Counted from the first letter of the stretch, positions 1 through 5,714 are shown. The stretch: DNA of 7,163 bases from Clostridia bacterium (GCA_022360735.1 JAKSCF010000480.1:1-7163); one strand, 5' to 3'. A program made the numbers and translations. Notes: generated by a model not told the origin, from the letters alone.

Positions 1-112
1 CAGAAATCATAATAATCCGACAGATATGATTATTTTTTTGTATAGTTTCTGCTGCACTGACTCCAGCAATTCCATTACCTAAAATTACATAGGTCTCTAT
101 TCTATTTTCCAT
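1..112 (-). CDS. FAD/NAD(P)-dependent oxidoreductase, N-terminal fragment (runs off window)
   Basis: Only the first 37 codons are in the window, read from the ATG at 112-110. The peptide begins MENRIETYVILGNGIAGVSA and has a beta strand followed by G12-x-G14-x-x-G17, the dinucleotide-binding Rossmann fingerprint at the N-terminus of pyridine nucleotide-disulfide-type flavoprotein oxidoreductases. A strong ribosome binding site (AAGGAGGA, 117-124) lies inside the end of the preceding ferredoxin gene, and the two reading frames overlap by 11 bp. The two genes are therefore probably translationally coupled and their products may act together. A likely role, by inference, is NAD(P)H- or substrate-linked electron transfer to or from the iron-sulfur subunit. 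The fragment is too short to assign a substrate or subfamily. Confidence 0.8.
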   Translation of the reverse strand, partial: MENRIETYVILGNGIAGVSAAETIQKNNHICRIIMIS

Positions 113-686
113 TAGTTCCTCCTTTTTCCACCTTTGAGAATTCATCGTTAGAATCTCCTGGAAAACAAATTCTAATAGAAGGATCTGTCTGATCAGGTGA
201 TGGAAGAATCGGTAGTGTTTGTACCGTTACGTTTTCAATGATTTCATCCAAATTTCCAAATTTTAATGCATGGGTGATACAGGCTGCAACACATGCAGGT
301 ACCTGGCCTTTTTCACGTCTCTCATAACAGGATTCACATTTTTGTGCTACGCCTTTTGTCTTGCTAAAAGATATTGAACCATATGGACAATTCCACATAC
401 AGGCTCCACAACCAATACATCTTCCATCGTCATGTCTAACCGTACCATCTTCTCCTTTATACATTGCACCAACAGGACAGACATTTACACATGCTGGTTC
501 CCCACAATGGTTACAAGCACCTGAATAATGGTACAATTTCGGATTATCTTTTATACATATTGATAATGTTTCTACTCTACGATAAAATTCACCAGGGTTT
601 AGATGGTTAATATCCTTACAGGCAACCTGGCAAGCACCACATCCTACACAGGTCGTCATATCATAATAAAATCCTAAACGTTCCAT
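102..686 (-). CDS. Four-cluster [4Fe-4S] ferredoxin subunit, DmsB/NrfC-type
   Basis: A 194-residue electron-transfer subunit with four cysteine groups in the order typical of DmsB/NrfC/HycB-like proteins: C13-C16-C19-C23, C58-C61-C66-C70, C90-C93-C96-C100, and C117-C120-(11 residues)-C132-C136. All sixteen ligands are present, so four [4Fe-4S] clusters are expected. Length is close to the usual 180-210 for the family. There is no Tat or Sec signal and no membrane anchor, so it is probably cytoplasmic or rides with a partner. The start is fixed by a good site (GGAGGT, 693-698) six bases upstream. The usual partner is a molybdopterin catalytic subunit, but none is visible here: the gene upstream is a racemase-family protein 92 bp away and the gene downstream is a flavoprotein. 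It may link that flavoprotein to a catalytic subunit beyond the left edge. Family assignment is secure; the partner enzyme is unknown. Confidence 0.93.
   Translation of the reverse strand: MERLGFYYDMTTCVGCGACQVACKDINHLNPGEFYRRVETLSICIKDNPKLYHYSGACNHCGEPACVNVCPVGAMYKGEDGTVRHDDGRCIGCGACMWNCPYGSISFSKTKGVAQKCESCYERREKGQVPACVAACITHALKFGNLDEIIENVTVQTLPILPSPDQTDPSIRICFPGDSNDEFSKVEKGGTNGK
117..124 (-). promoter_or_regulatory. Ribosome binding site inside the ferredoxin gene
   Basis: On the minus strand this reads AAGGAGGA, a few bases before the ATG at 112-110. It lies within the last codons of the ferredoxin gene. Its position supports translational coupling of the two genes and fixes the start of the flavoprotein. 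Confidence 0.8.
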
Positions 687-778
687 TTTTTCACCTCCAT
701 TTTAGAAACAGCCGCGATTTCTTTCGGTTTGTTCATATCCTAAAGCCGCTTAGAGAAAATTTCTATTTTCACATATCT

Positions 779-1570
779 CTAAATCCAACCTGAATAGGGT
801 CTTTGTGCAGTGGCATTATGCAGCCACTTAATAAGAGTAATGAAATCAAAGACAGGTAATTGTGTAGCCTCTTGAACCGCTGCAGCATATGGAGGCATAT
901 CACTACACTCAAGAAGAATTGCACCAATATCACCTTCGTCTTCAAATAAAGATAATGCAGCATCTACAACCTCTTGCTGAGCCATACCATTGTCAAAGCA
1001 ACCTTGGTTTTTAATAATCACAGAGAAATTTTTTGCGTTTTCAAGTCCTCTCACTACAAGATTATTATGGTCGGTAACATTGCAATTATTTAATAACTTA
1101 GGTGTAAATGATGTTGTAGTTGCTGTAAGTATACCTATCTTTTGATTAGGTTTAATAACATTTCTGATCCATGGTATTTGCACTAAACTGGATAGGGCAA
1201 CAGGTACATCAACGGCTTGGGCTACTTGTTTATGATAGTTTCCAAAAAAGCCACAAGCGGAGCATATTGCTCTTACTCCGTCTTTCTCAATTAAGTGTTT
1301 AGCCGTTTCGATTAAATCCTTTAATAGTGTTTCGTCTGCCGAAAAAAGTCGGTCACAAACACTGTTAGGCACAGCTTTCATCCGCACAGGAAAATCATAT
1401 GTGCAAGCATTGACTACATTTCCCGGAAGCATGGGATAATATACATCTTCGATATATACAATTCCCACTGAATAACCTGCCACCTGTTGGTGATTAACCC
1501 CTCTTATAGATCTCTTGTTATTAGTATCTGTAAGGTATCCATATTGCCTGCCTTTCAACCTTTCGTTCAT
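779..1570 (-). CDS. Aspartate/glutamate racemase-family protein
   Basis: A 263-residue protein of the Asp/Glu/hydantoin racemase superfamily, whose members are cofactor-independent and use two cysteines as acid and base. Both expected cysteines are visible: C106 in the SACGFF stretch (with C103 nearby) and C222 in LLECSDMPP, followed by the conserved PVFDF segment near 239-243. The order and spacing fit the hydantoin racemase / AroM-like branch. I place the start at the ATG at 1570, not the in-frame ATG at 1618, because GAGGAA (1578-1583) sits seven bases upstream of the former while the latter has no binding site and falls inside a palindrome. It lies downstream of an amino acid transporter and upstream of the ferredoxin, with no clear terminator on the ferredoxin side, so it is probably co-transcribed. 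Interconverting D and L forms of the transported amino acid is an inference; maleate isomerase or decarboxylase-like chemistry also occurs in this superfamily. Confidence 0.82.
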   Translation of the reverse strand: MNERLKGRQYGYLTDTNNKRSIRGVNHQQVAGYSVGIVYIEDVYYPMLPGNVVNACTYDFPVRMKAVPNSVCDRLFSADETLLKDLIETAKHLIEKDGVRAICSACGFFGNYHKQVAQAVDVPVALSSLVQIPWIRNVIKPNQKIGILTATTTSFTPKLLNNCNVTDHNNLVVRGLENAKNFSVIIKNQGCFDNGMAQQEVVDAALSLFEDEGDIGAILLECSDMPPYAAAVQEATQLPVFDFITLIKWLHNATAQRPYSGWI

Positions 1571-1577
1571 TTTATAT

Positions 1578-1583
1578 TTCCTC
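1578..1583 (-). promoter_or_regulatory. Ribosome binding site that decides the racemase start
   Basis: The minus strand reads GAGGAA, with seven bases to the ATG at 1570-1568. The longer possible start at 1618 lacks any such site, so the 16 extra N-terminal codons are probably not translated. Confidence 0.7.
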
Positions 1584-1595
1584 GCACACTTGTTT

Positions 1596-1601
1596 ATTAT
1601 A
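1596..1601 (-). promoter_or_regulatory. Possible -10 element before the racemase gene
   Basis: The minus strand has a perfect TATAAT here, which would start a transcript about 20 bases before the racemase start codon. The matching -35 region (about 1619-1624, CAAAGC) is poor and lies inside the arm of the large inverted repeat. An independent promoter is possible only if it is weak or regulator-dependent. Confidence 0.3.
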
Positions 1602-1612
1602 TGTTTAGAAAA

Positions 1613-1674
1613 TACCATGCTTTGAATTTTAACTTTATATTACATGCATAATATAAATAATTCAAGGCATGGTA
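1613..1674. repeat. Large nearly perfect inverted repeat (two-tier hairpin) between transporter and racemase
   Basis: The outer arms are 1613-1628 and 1659-1674, complementary over 16 bases with one G/T-type exception. After a small asymmetric internal loop, inner arms at 1634-1642 and 1649-1657 pair perfectly over nine bases around a six-base loop (CATGCA). On the minus-strand transcript the hairpin is followed by UAUUUUCU, a weak uridine run. It could end or attenuate transporter transcription, protect the transporter mRNA 3' end, or act as a DNA site overlapping the possible -35 of the racemase. The outer arm is only moderately GC-rich, so this is not a classic strong terminator. Confidence 0.7.
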
Positions 1675-1688
1675 CTCTCTTTACTGTT

Positions 1689-1706
1689 ATAAAGTTAAAA
1701 CTTTAT
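1689..1706. repeat. 18-bp palindrome downstream of the transporter gene
   Basis: ATAAAGTT and AACTTTAT form perfect 8-bp arms around an AA centre. The block AACTTTAT also occurs at 1631-1638 inside the large inverted repeat. The size and symmetry suit a dimeric regulator operator, but an AT-rich chance palindrome cannot be excluded. Confidence 0.45.
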
Positions 1707-1735
1707 TGCTCTTCATCTCTTACGCTGTATATATT

Positions 1736-3160
1736 TTAAAACTTTTTAGAAAATACTACGGATGCGATTATTACACCGATACTTGTAATAAATAGACCAA
1801 TGTATCCTGTTTCATACAGACTCTTAATATTCCAAATAAGAACATACGTAATTACTAAGGGTAGAATATACTTAAGGGCGAAAAACCAAGTATCAAATAA
1901 AGCGAATGGTTTTTTACCACTGTTTGTAATCTCATCTAATAATTCTTCTTTACCCATTCTCCATGAAGCAAATACAGCTACAAATAAACCTGCTAATGCT
2001 ATGAACATACCACTTGAAAAGAAGTCATATACGCCGAATGCGCCAACACCAAATAACTTGGGTCCTACTCCTCCCATAGACAGTGAAGCAAGTATACACA
2101 TTACAACCATTATTACCGATGAACCTAAGGTAGCCTTTTTTCTTGATATGTTTTTTTCTTCAATTAGGTATGATACAACAACTTCTTGTAAACCTATTGA
2201 AGAAGTAATAGCAGCAACAAATAAACCTATGAAGAAAAGTATAGCGAGCACTATTCCGAAGCCACCCATTCCTGCAAACACTGTTGGCATAACTGTAAAT
2301 ACTAGTCCAAAACCTCCTGCTGGGTCTTGCCCATAAGCAAAGAGTGCTGGAAATAATGCAATTCCTGCCAAAATAGCCATACATGTATCCAATCCAACAA
2401 CCCAACCTGCGTTTGACACTATGTTATCGTCTTTTCTTATATAAGAACCATAGGTTGACATAGTACCAAAACCTATTCCGATTGAGAAGAATGCCTGTCC
2501 TAATGCCTTCGCTGCTACACCTCCGTCAATCGTACTAAAGTCAGGCTTAAACAAGAATTCTAAACCTGCCATTGCTCCTGGAAGAGATAAGCCTCTTATG
2601 GCTATAACAACAAGTATTATTGCCAGTGCAGGCATAAATATTTTAGCAGCTTTTTCAATACCACCTTGTATACCTTTAAGAACTATTGTTAAGTTAGCTA
2701 CAAGGTAAATTGACAACCATATAATGGGAGCTGTAGGATTAGCAATAAAACTATCAAATGTCGCTTGATATCCAGCGGGATCAGTTGACAGAAGGCCGCC
2801 TAAAACCTTAGGTATATAAGCCAAAGCCCAACCACCTATAACAGGGAAATATCCCATAACAAAGAAGCAAACCATAAATCCTAAAATACCAGCAAATGAA
2901 AATCTTTTGTCATAGGCTTTTATTGCCCCTACCGTGGCCTTTTGTTTTCTTCTTCCAACTGCAAATTCCCCTAGTGTTAAAGTAAAACCAATTATAACAA
3001 CAAAACTTAAGTAAAGAAGAACAAATGCACCACCACCATTGCTGCCAGCCATATAAGGAAACTTCCATATGTTTCCTAAACCAACAGCAGAGCCTGTAGC
3101 GGCTAAAATAAATCCAACTTTGGAACTCCAATTTTCTCTTTGGCCTGTCGTCTGTTCCAT
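1736..3160 (-). CDS. Sodium-dependent amino acid transporter, NSS (SNF) family
   Basis: A 474-residue membrane protein of the neurotransmitter:sodium symporter family (LeuT/TnaT/Tyt1/MhsT relatives). The N-terminus contains the family hallmark GSAVGLGNIWKFPY (23-36), the unwound part of TM1 that binds substrate and sodium, with N30 at the LeuT Asn27 position. The unwound TM6 is at about 224-241 (FFSIGIGFG), and T319-S320 in TM8 match the second sodium site. About twelve hydrophobic segments can be drawn, the last at 453-470. D258 in TM7 (LDTCMAILAG) is probably the acidic residue that replaces chloride in bacterial NSS proteins; this is an alignment by eye. The start has a very strong site (AAGGAGGT, 3167-3174). 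The gene follows the desulfidase by 151 bp and probably shares its transcript. The substrate cannot be read from sequence; the context suggests cysteine, serine or a related amino acid. Confidence 0.94.
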   Translation of the reverse strand: MEQTTGQRENWSSKVGFILAATGSAVGLGNIWKFPYMAGSNGGGAFVLLYLSFVVIIGFTLTLGEFAVGRRKQKATVGAIKAYDKRFSFAGILGFMVCFFVMGYFPVIGGWALAYIPKVLGGLLSTDPAGYQATFDSFIANPTAPIIWLSIYLVANLTIVLKGIQGGIEKAAKIFMPALAIILVVIAIRGLSLPGAMAGLEFLFKPDFSTIDGGVAAKALGQAFFSIGIGFGTMSTYGSYIRKDDNIVSNAGWVVGLDTCMAILAGIALFPALFAYGQDPAGGFGLVFTVMPTVFAGMGGFGIVLAILFFIGLFVAAITSSIGLQEVVVSYLIEEKNISRKKATLGSSVIMVVMCILASLSMGGVGPKLFGVGAFGVYDFFSSGMFIALAGLFVAVFASWRMGKEELLDEITNSGKKPFALFDTWFFALKYILPLVITYVLIWNIKSLYETGYIGLFITSIGVIIASVVFSKKF

Positions 3161-3311
3161 AATTCTACCTCCTTATTTTTTTATATACTATCCATCACGG
3201 CGAACCCATGAAAAACAATTTGGATTATGAAGCTATATGCATATAAAATAATGTTAAAATTCTAATGTTTTTTATGTGTTAGCCGTGTTATAGCCACTTG
3301 AGTAATGGTTT

Positions 3312-4637
3312 CTAGCAGAGCGTACCCTGCTTCTTCTTAACATCACAAACAAATTCATCGGTAGATGACATACATTGTTTTTGAAGTTGATAGATATTTT
3401 CGATGGTACCTTCTACGGTGTCATGCACTATTCCTTCAATGCTGCTTGAACTAAGGCCTCTTTCAGCCATCAACATAGCATGTAATGCCCCCACCAAACC
3501 TGTGTAGGATCTATAAGCACAACTTGGCTTTGCCCCATCACAAATTGCACCTGCCATGTTCCCCAACGCAGAACGTACAGTGTCTGAAATCTGTTCTATT
3601 GTCGCACCATGAAGATAAGCTACACCACTTGCTGCCGCCGCCGTTGCTACACCACAACAGTAACACATTGGAGACAAGTGTGCATATTCGTTGGATTTAT
3701 AATCAAGAAAAATGTTCATCAAATTTGAAAACGCCACGGCACGCATAATTTCTTCCTCACTGCGGTTAAGGTATTCGCCGGCTGCCATAGGTGCCATGCT
3801 GGAAAGGAGTCCCTGATTTCCACTCCCGGTGTTACTCATGGCAGGGTAGTCGCTACCACCCATACGTGCATCTAAACCGGCAATGGTCCACATACAGATG
3901 TGTGCAATCTCATCATTTGCAATCACACCCTTGTCGATGTTTACTTTTATTGTACGAGCCACTTCTATTCCAAAAGGATTATCTAAGCCGTCTTTACAGA
4001 CAACCCGAGTTAATTCCATAGCTTTTTTAATATGCGTTAGATCGCTAATATCGCAATTTTTACAAAAGTCGTAAATACTTTCCACTGAAAGGAAAGAAGA
4101 ATCCAAGTGGGTATTTTTCTCAGCTTCTACTGCTGCTGCTTCTTCTTCACGGCTGCCAAACAGCACTTCGCCGTCCTTTTCAATGTATTTGATACCATTA
4201 TGTTCGCTCCACATACTAACTGTAACTGTGTGCTGATCAGTTTCCAATGTGGTTCTTAAATAAATTGATGGAGCTGGACTGACCATATCTATGGAGATTT
4301 TTCCCTCCGCTACGAACTCTTCTATAAGCTTTTCTGCATTTTTTACGTCTTCTTCCGTTACATTGTTCAGCACTTCCATGTCTAGATCAGCATCACCTGC
4401 TGTTATACCGAGAACAGTTGATAGGAAGCCACCTCGTTTACCGCCTGTATTTGGAATGCCTACCGACTGCACACCTATGATCATTAGGCCAGATCCTACC
4501 ATAGTAATACGCTTAATTTTACCAGGTGCATATTTGCGGGCCGTAGCTCCATTAAGTGCAAACGCCACCGGCTCGGTGCATCCCAATGCCGGAATAAGCT
4601 CAGTCTCCAAAACCTTCACAAATTGATCTTTTTTCAT
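3312..4637 (-). CDS. L-cysteine desulfidase / Fe-S serine dehydratase-like enzyme, UPF0597 (YhaM/CyuA) family
   Basis: A 441-residue cytoplasmic protein matching the UPF0597 family over its full length (E. coli YhaM/CyuA is similar in size). Characterised members are oxygen-sensitive iron-sulfur enzymes that split L-cysteine into pyruvate, ammonia and sulfide; the C-terminal part resembles the alpha domain of iron-sulfur L-serine dehydratase. Likely cluster ligands are C20 in the N-terminal GCTEP motif, a cysteine in the MCYCC group (C325, C327, C328), and C366 or C373 in the GAICDGAKPSC motif. NTGSGNQG (269-276) is another family signature. The start has GAGGAGA at 4644-4650, six bases upstream. 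It is the first gene after a strong promoter and a long repeat-bearing leader and is followed by an NSS transporter, which fits an uptake-and-breakdown pair. Its base composition looks richer in GC than the transporter's. Activity on cysteine versus serine or another amino acid is not decided by sequence. Confidence 0.88.
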   Translation of the reverse strand: MKKDQFVKVLETELIPALGCTEPVAFALNGATARKYAPGKIKRITMVGSGLMIIGVQSVGIPNTGGKRGGFLSTVLGITAGDADLDMEVLNNVTEEDVKNAEKLIEEFVAEGKISIDMVSPAPSIYLRTTLETDQHTVTVSMWSEHNGIKYIEKDGEVLFGSREEEAAAVEAEKNTHLDSSFLSVESIYDFCKNCDISDLTHIKKAMELTRVVCKDGLDNPFGIEVARTIKVNIDKGVIANDEIAHICMWTIAGLDARMGGSDYPAMSNTGSGNQGLLSSMAPMAAGEYLNRSEEEIMRAVAFSNLMNIFLDYKSNEYAHLSPMCYCCGVATAAAASGVAYLHGATIEQISDTVRSALGNMAGAICDGAKPSCAYRSYTGLVGALHAMLMAERGLSSSSIEGIVHDTVEGTIENIYQLQKQCMSSTDEFVCDVKKKQGTLC

Positions 4638-4675
4638 AATAAATCTCCTCTCGTTCTTTCACAAGTTTATTTCAA

Positions 4676-4687
4676 CGGCAATTGCCG
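4676..4687. repeat. 12-bp perfect palindrome near the desulfidase start
   Basis: CGGCAATTGCCG is its own reverse complement. As RNA it would make a four-pair CGGC/GCCG stem with an AAUU loop about 25 bases upstream of the ribosome binding site. As DNA it could be a dimer-binding site. Confidence 0.5.
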
Positions 4688-4715
4688 CCTATATCCTACA
4701 ACAAGTGGTCTGAAT

Positions 4716-4746
4716 CATGGCACCTATGCATGACAGCATTGCCATG
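4716..4746 (-). promoter_or_regulatory. Bulged hairpin in the desulfidase leader
   Basis: CATGGCA (4716-4722) pairs with TGCCATG (4740-4746). After a three-base bulge (4723-4725), ATGC (4726-4729) pairs with GCAT (4736-4739) around a six-base loop. This gives eleven pairs interrupted only by the bulge. It is not followed by a uridine run in the minus direction, so it is not an intrinsic terminator by itself. Confidence 0.55.
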
Positions 4747-4753
4747 CCGCTTC

Positions 4754-4944
4754 CACGATCACTACAACAAACTCCCTTATAATGGAATTTTATTCGTTAT
4801 AAGGGACGACAAATGCAAAAAAAATACAAACTTTATCTATTCTTTTTTCACGATCACTACAACAGAGTCCCCTATGATGGAATTTTATTCGCTATAAGGG
4901 ACGGAAAATGTAAAAAAAAATACAAACCGTTTCTCTTCCTTTTT
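4754..4944 (-). repeat. Tandem duplication of a ~95-bp hairpin-bearing unit in the leader
   Basis: Two contiguous copies: 4754-4848 (95 bp) and 4849-4944 (96 bp). The 77/78-bp cores (4754-4830 and 4849-4926) differ at eight positions plus one extra A by hand alignment; the rest is an A/G-rich segment (minus strand) with looser similarity. Each copy holds a stem-loop. In the first the arms are 4773-4782 and 4797-4806 (ten perfect pairs); in the second they are 4867-4877 and 4892-4902. Differences in the second stem give two G-U pairs and one mismatch if read as minus-strand RNA, against one wobble and two mismatches as plus-strand RNA, which mildly favours a minus-strand RNA role. The loop sequence GAATAAAATTC is identical in both. 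Each copy ends, in transcript direction, with TGTTGTAGTGATCGTG. The copy nearest the promoter begins at the predicted transcription start. Confidence 0.85.
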
Positions 4945-4951
4945 CAGCAAC

Positions 4952-4980
4952 AGCATATCATATATATAAAAAAATGTCAA
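4952..4980 (-). promoter_or_regulatory. Sigma-A-type promoter of the desulfidase gene
   Basis: The minus strand has a perfect -35 TTGACA (4980-4975), a 17-bp spacer and -10 TATGCT (4957-4952), preceded by TG at 4960-4959, an extended -10. A start near 4944 follows. It lies downstream of the regulator gene, so the desulfidase-transporter genes need not depend on readthrough from it. Confidence 0.72.
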
Positions 4981-4985
4981 TAACA

Positions 4986-5002
4986 TATCTGAATTATCTG
5001 AA
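4986..5002 (-). promoter_or_regulatory. Two direct repeats just upstream of the -35
   Basis: TTCAGATA occurs twice on the minus strand (5002-4995 and 4993-4986), nine bases apart, five bases upstream of the -35 hexamer. The position and near-helical spacing suit an activator site, with the neighbouring XRE-cupin protein as a candidate. The rest of 5003-5107 shows only a weak stem near 5071-5093 and no gene. Confidence 0.4.
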
Positions 5003-5107
5003 ATTATATCCCATTCATTAAGGCAAGTATGCTGGCTAAACAGCCGCCATGTAAAATCTTGTACACTATAAAGGAATAGCCTTGGGATTCCCTGTGGTTA
5101 TGAGCCT

Positions 5108-5665
5108 CTACTCATAGCTGACTATGAAGTGTACAATGGCATCTACCTGGCCATTGTTTATATACTTATGGTTTTCTTTTGAATCGAATGCGATAGCACT
5201 GCCTGCTTTGATGTGGTAGGAATTTGCACCGACGACTAATTCGATTTCCCCTTGAGAAACCAACAAATATTCCGTATTGCTGTTCATATGGTTTACCGAA
5301 GGATAATTGCATCCGGGTTTGAGGATGCCGTAAAAAAGCTCAAAACCGCTTATGGGTGAAAACGGGAAAATGCAGTAGACTTGGATATGGTCGTCATTGT
5401 CCGTCAACGGCGTCATATTGTCAATGCTTTTTACATCATATAGCTTATTTGAATTTTCCAATAGCGTTTCAAATTTAATTTTTAGGCCGTTTGCAATTTT
5501 CCAGACAGTAGCGATTGTTGGAATGGATTCAGAGCGTTCTATTTGGCTGAGCATGGTTTTGCTTACTCCTGTCATGGAAGAAACCTCACTGAGGCTGAGG
5601 CCCATCTTGTTTCGCGTGTTTTTCAGCTTTTCTCCCAGCGGAGAATTCATATAAAAATCGTTCAT
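5108..5665 (-). CDS. XRE-family transcriptional regulator with C-terminal cupin domain
   Basis: A 185-residue two-domain regulator. Residues about 10-66 form a helix-turn-helix of the Cro/C1 type, with a recognition helix around SKTMLSQIERSESIPT (35-50). Residues about 105-182 form a small cupin barrel (EYLLVSQGEIEL, then HIKAGSAIAF and ENHKYIN). This architecture (PuuR/SutR-like) usually senses a small metabolite in the cupin and often controls amino acid or polyamine breakdown genes. The start at 5665 has AAAGGGG about nine to ten bases upstream; the next ATG, at 5650, has none. It stands first in the leftward cluster and has its own promoter, so it is the obvious candidate regulator of the desulfidase-transporter genes, perhaps responding to their substrate. 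That role and the ligand are inferred from position. Confidence 0.9.
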   Translation of the reverse strand: MNDFYMNSPLGEKLKNTRNKMGLSLSEVSSMTGVSKTMLSQIERSESIPTIATVWKIANGLKIKFETLLENSNKLYDVKSIDNMTPLTDNDDHIQVYCIFPFSPISGFELFYGILKPGCNYPSVNHMNSNTEYLLVSQGEIELVVGANSYHIKAGSAIAFDSKENHKYINNGQVDAIVHFIVSYE

Positions 5666-5705
5666 ATATTATTACCCCTTTCCATTATCTTGCCTGATGC
5701 CAACT

Positions 5706-5714
5706 ATTATAGCA
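5706..5714 (-). promoter_or_regulatory. Extended -10 promoter of the XRE-cupin gene
   Basis: The minus strand reads TGCTATAAT, a perfect -10 with the TG extension, predicting a start near 5699 and a leader of about 34 bases. The -35 at the normal distance is weak, as is common with extended -10 promoters. CACCAT (5717-5722) and ATGGTG (5751-5756) form a spaced inverted repeat just upstream that could bind a regulator. Confidence 0.6.

Larger units (their letters stand above)
4638..4944 (-). promoter_or_regulatory. Long structured 5' leader of the desulfidase gene
   Basis: From the predicted transcription start near 4944 to the ATG at 4637 the leader is about 307 bases. In transcript order it holds two back-to-back repeat units (4944-4849, 4848-4754), a bulged hairpin (4746-4716), a third short copy of the repeat's TTGTTGTAG block (4704-4696), a 12-bp palindrome (4687-4676) and the ribosome binding site (4650-4644). 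No convincing gene lies within it on either strand. The length and ordered structure suggest a cis-regulatory RNA. I recognise no known riboswitch: the glycine-riboswitch core, which often controls NSS transporters, is not visible. Confidence 0.55.

Noticed and set aside
1571..1618. Longer racemase start at 1618
   Set aside because: There is no ribosome binding site, the ATG lies inside the large inverted repeat, and the start at 1570 has a well-placed GAGGAA.
1800..2336. A 178-codon plus-strand open frame antisense to the NSS transporter
   Set aside because: It is a shadow of the transporter gene, with no ribosome binding site and no recognisable domain; the transporter's family motifs on the other strand are unambiguous.
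4291..4626. A 111-codon plus-strand open frame antisense to the desulfidase
   Set aside because: It mirrors a strongly conserved coding region, has no start signals, and the serine-rich product is typical of an antisense shadow.
4682..4897. A 71-codon plus-strand open frame across the repeat region
   Set aside because: It runs antisense through the tandem repeats and leader hairpins, has no ribosome binding site, and its composition is explained by the repeats.
4638..4944. Glycine riboswitch in the desulfidase leader
   Set aside because: Tandem units and an NSS transporter downstream made this attractive, but the conserved glycine aptamer core could not be found on either strand, and the simple long hairpin does not fit its fold.
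4754..4944. CRISPR array or insertion-derived miniature element
   Set aside because: There are only two long adjacent copies with no unique spacers, no terminal inverted repeats and no target-site duplication, so it reads as a local tandem duplication.
5071..5093. Intrinsic terminator after the XRE-cupin gene
   Set aside because: AGGGAAT and ATTCCTT can form a seven-pair stem with one G-U, but the stem is weak and only a broken U run follows; too weak to annotate.
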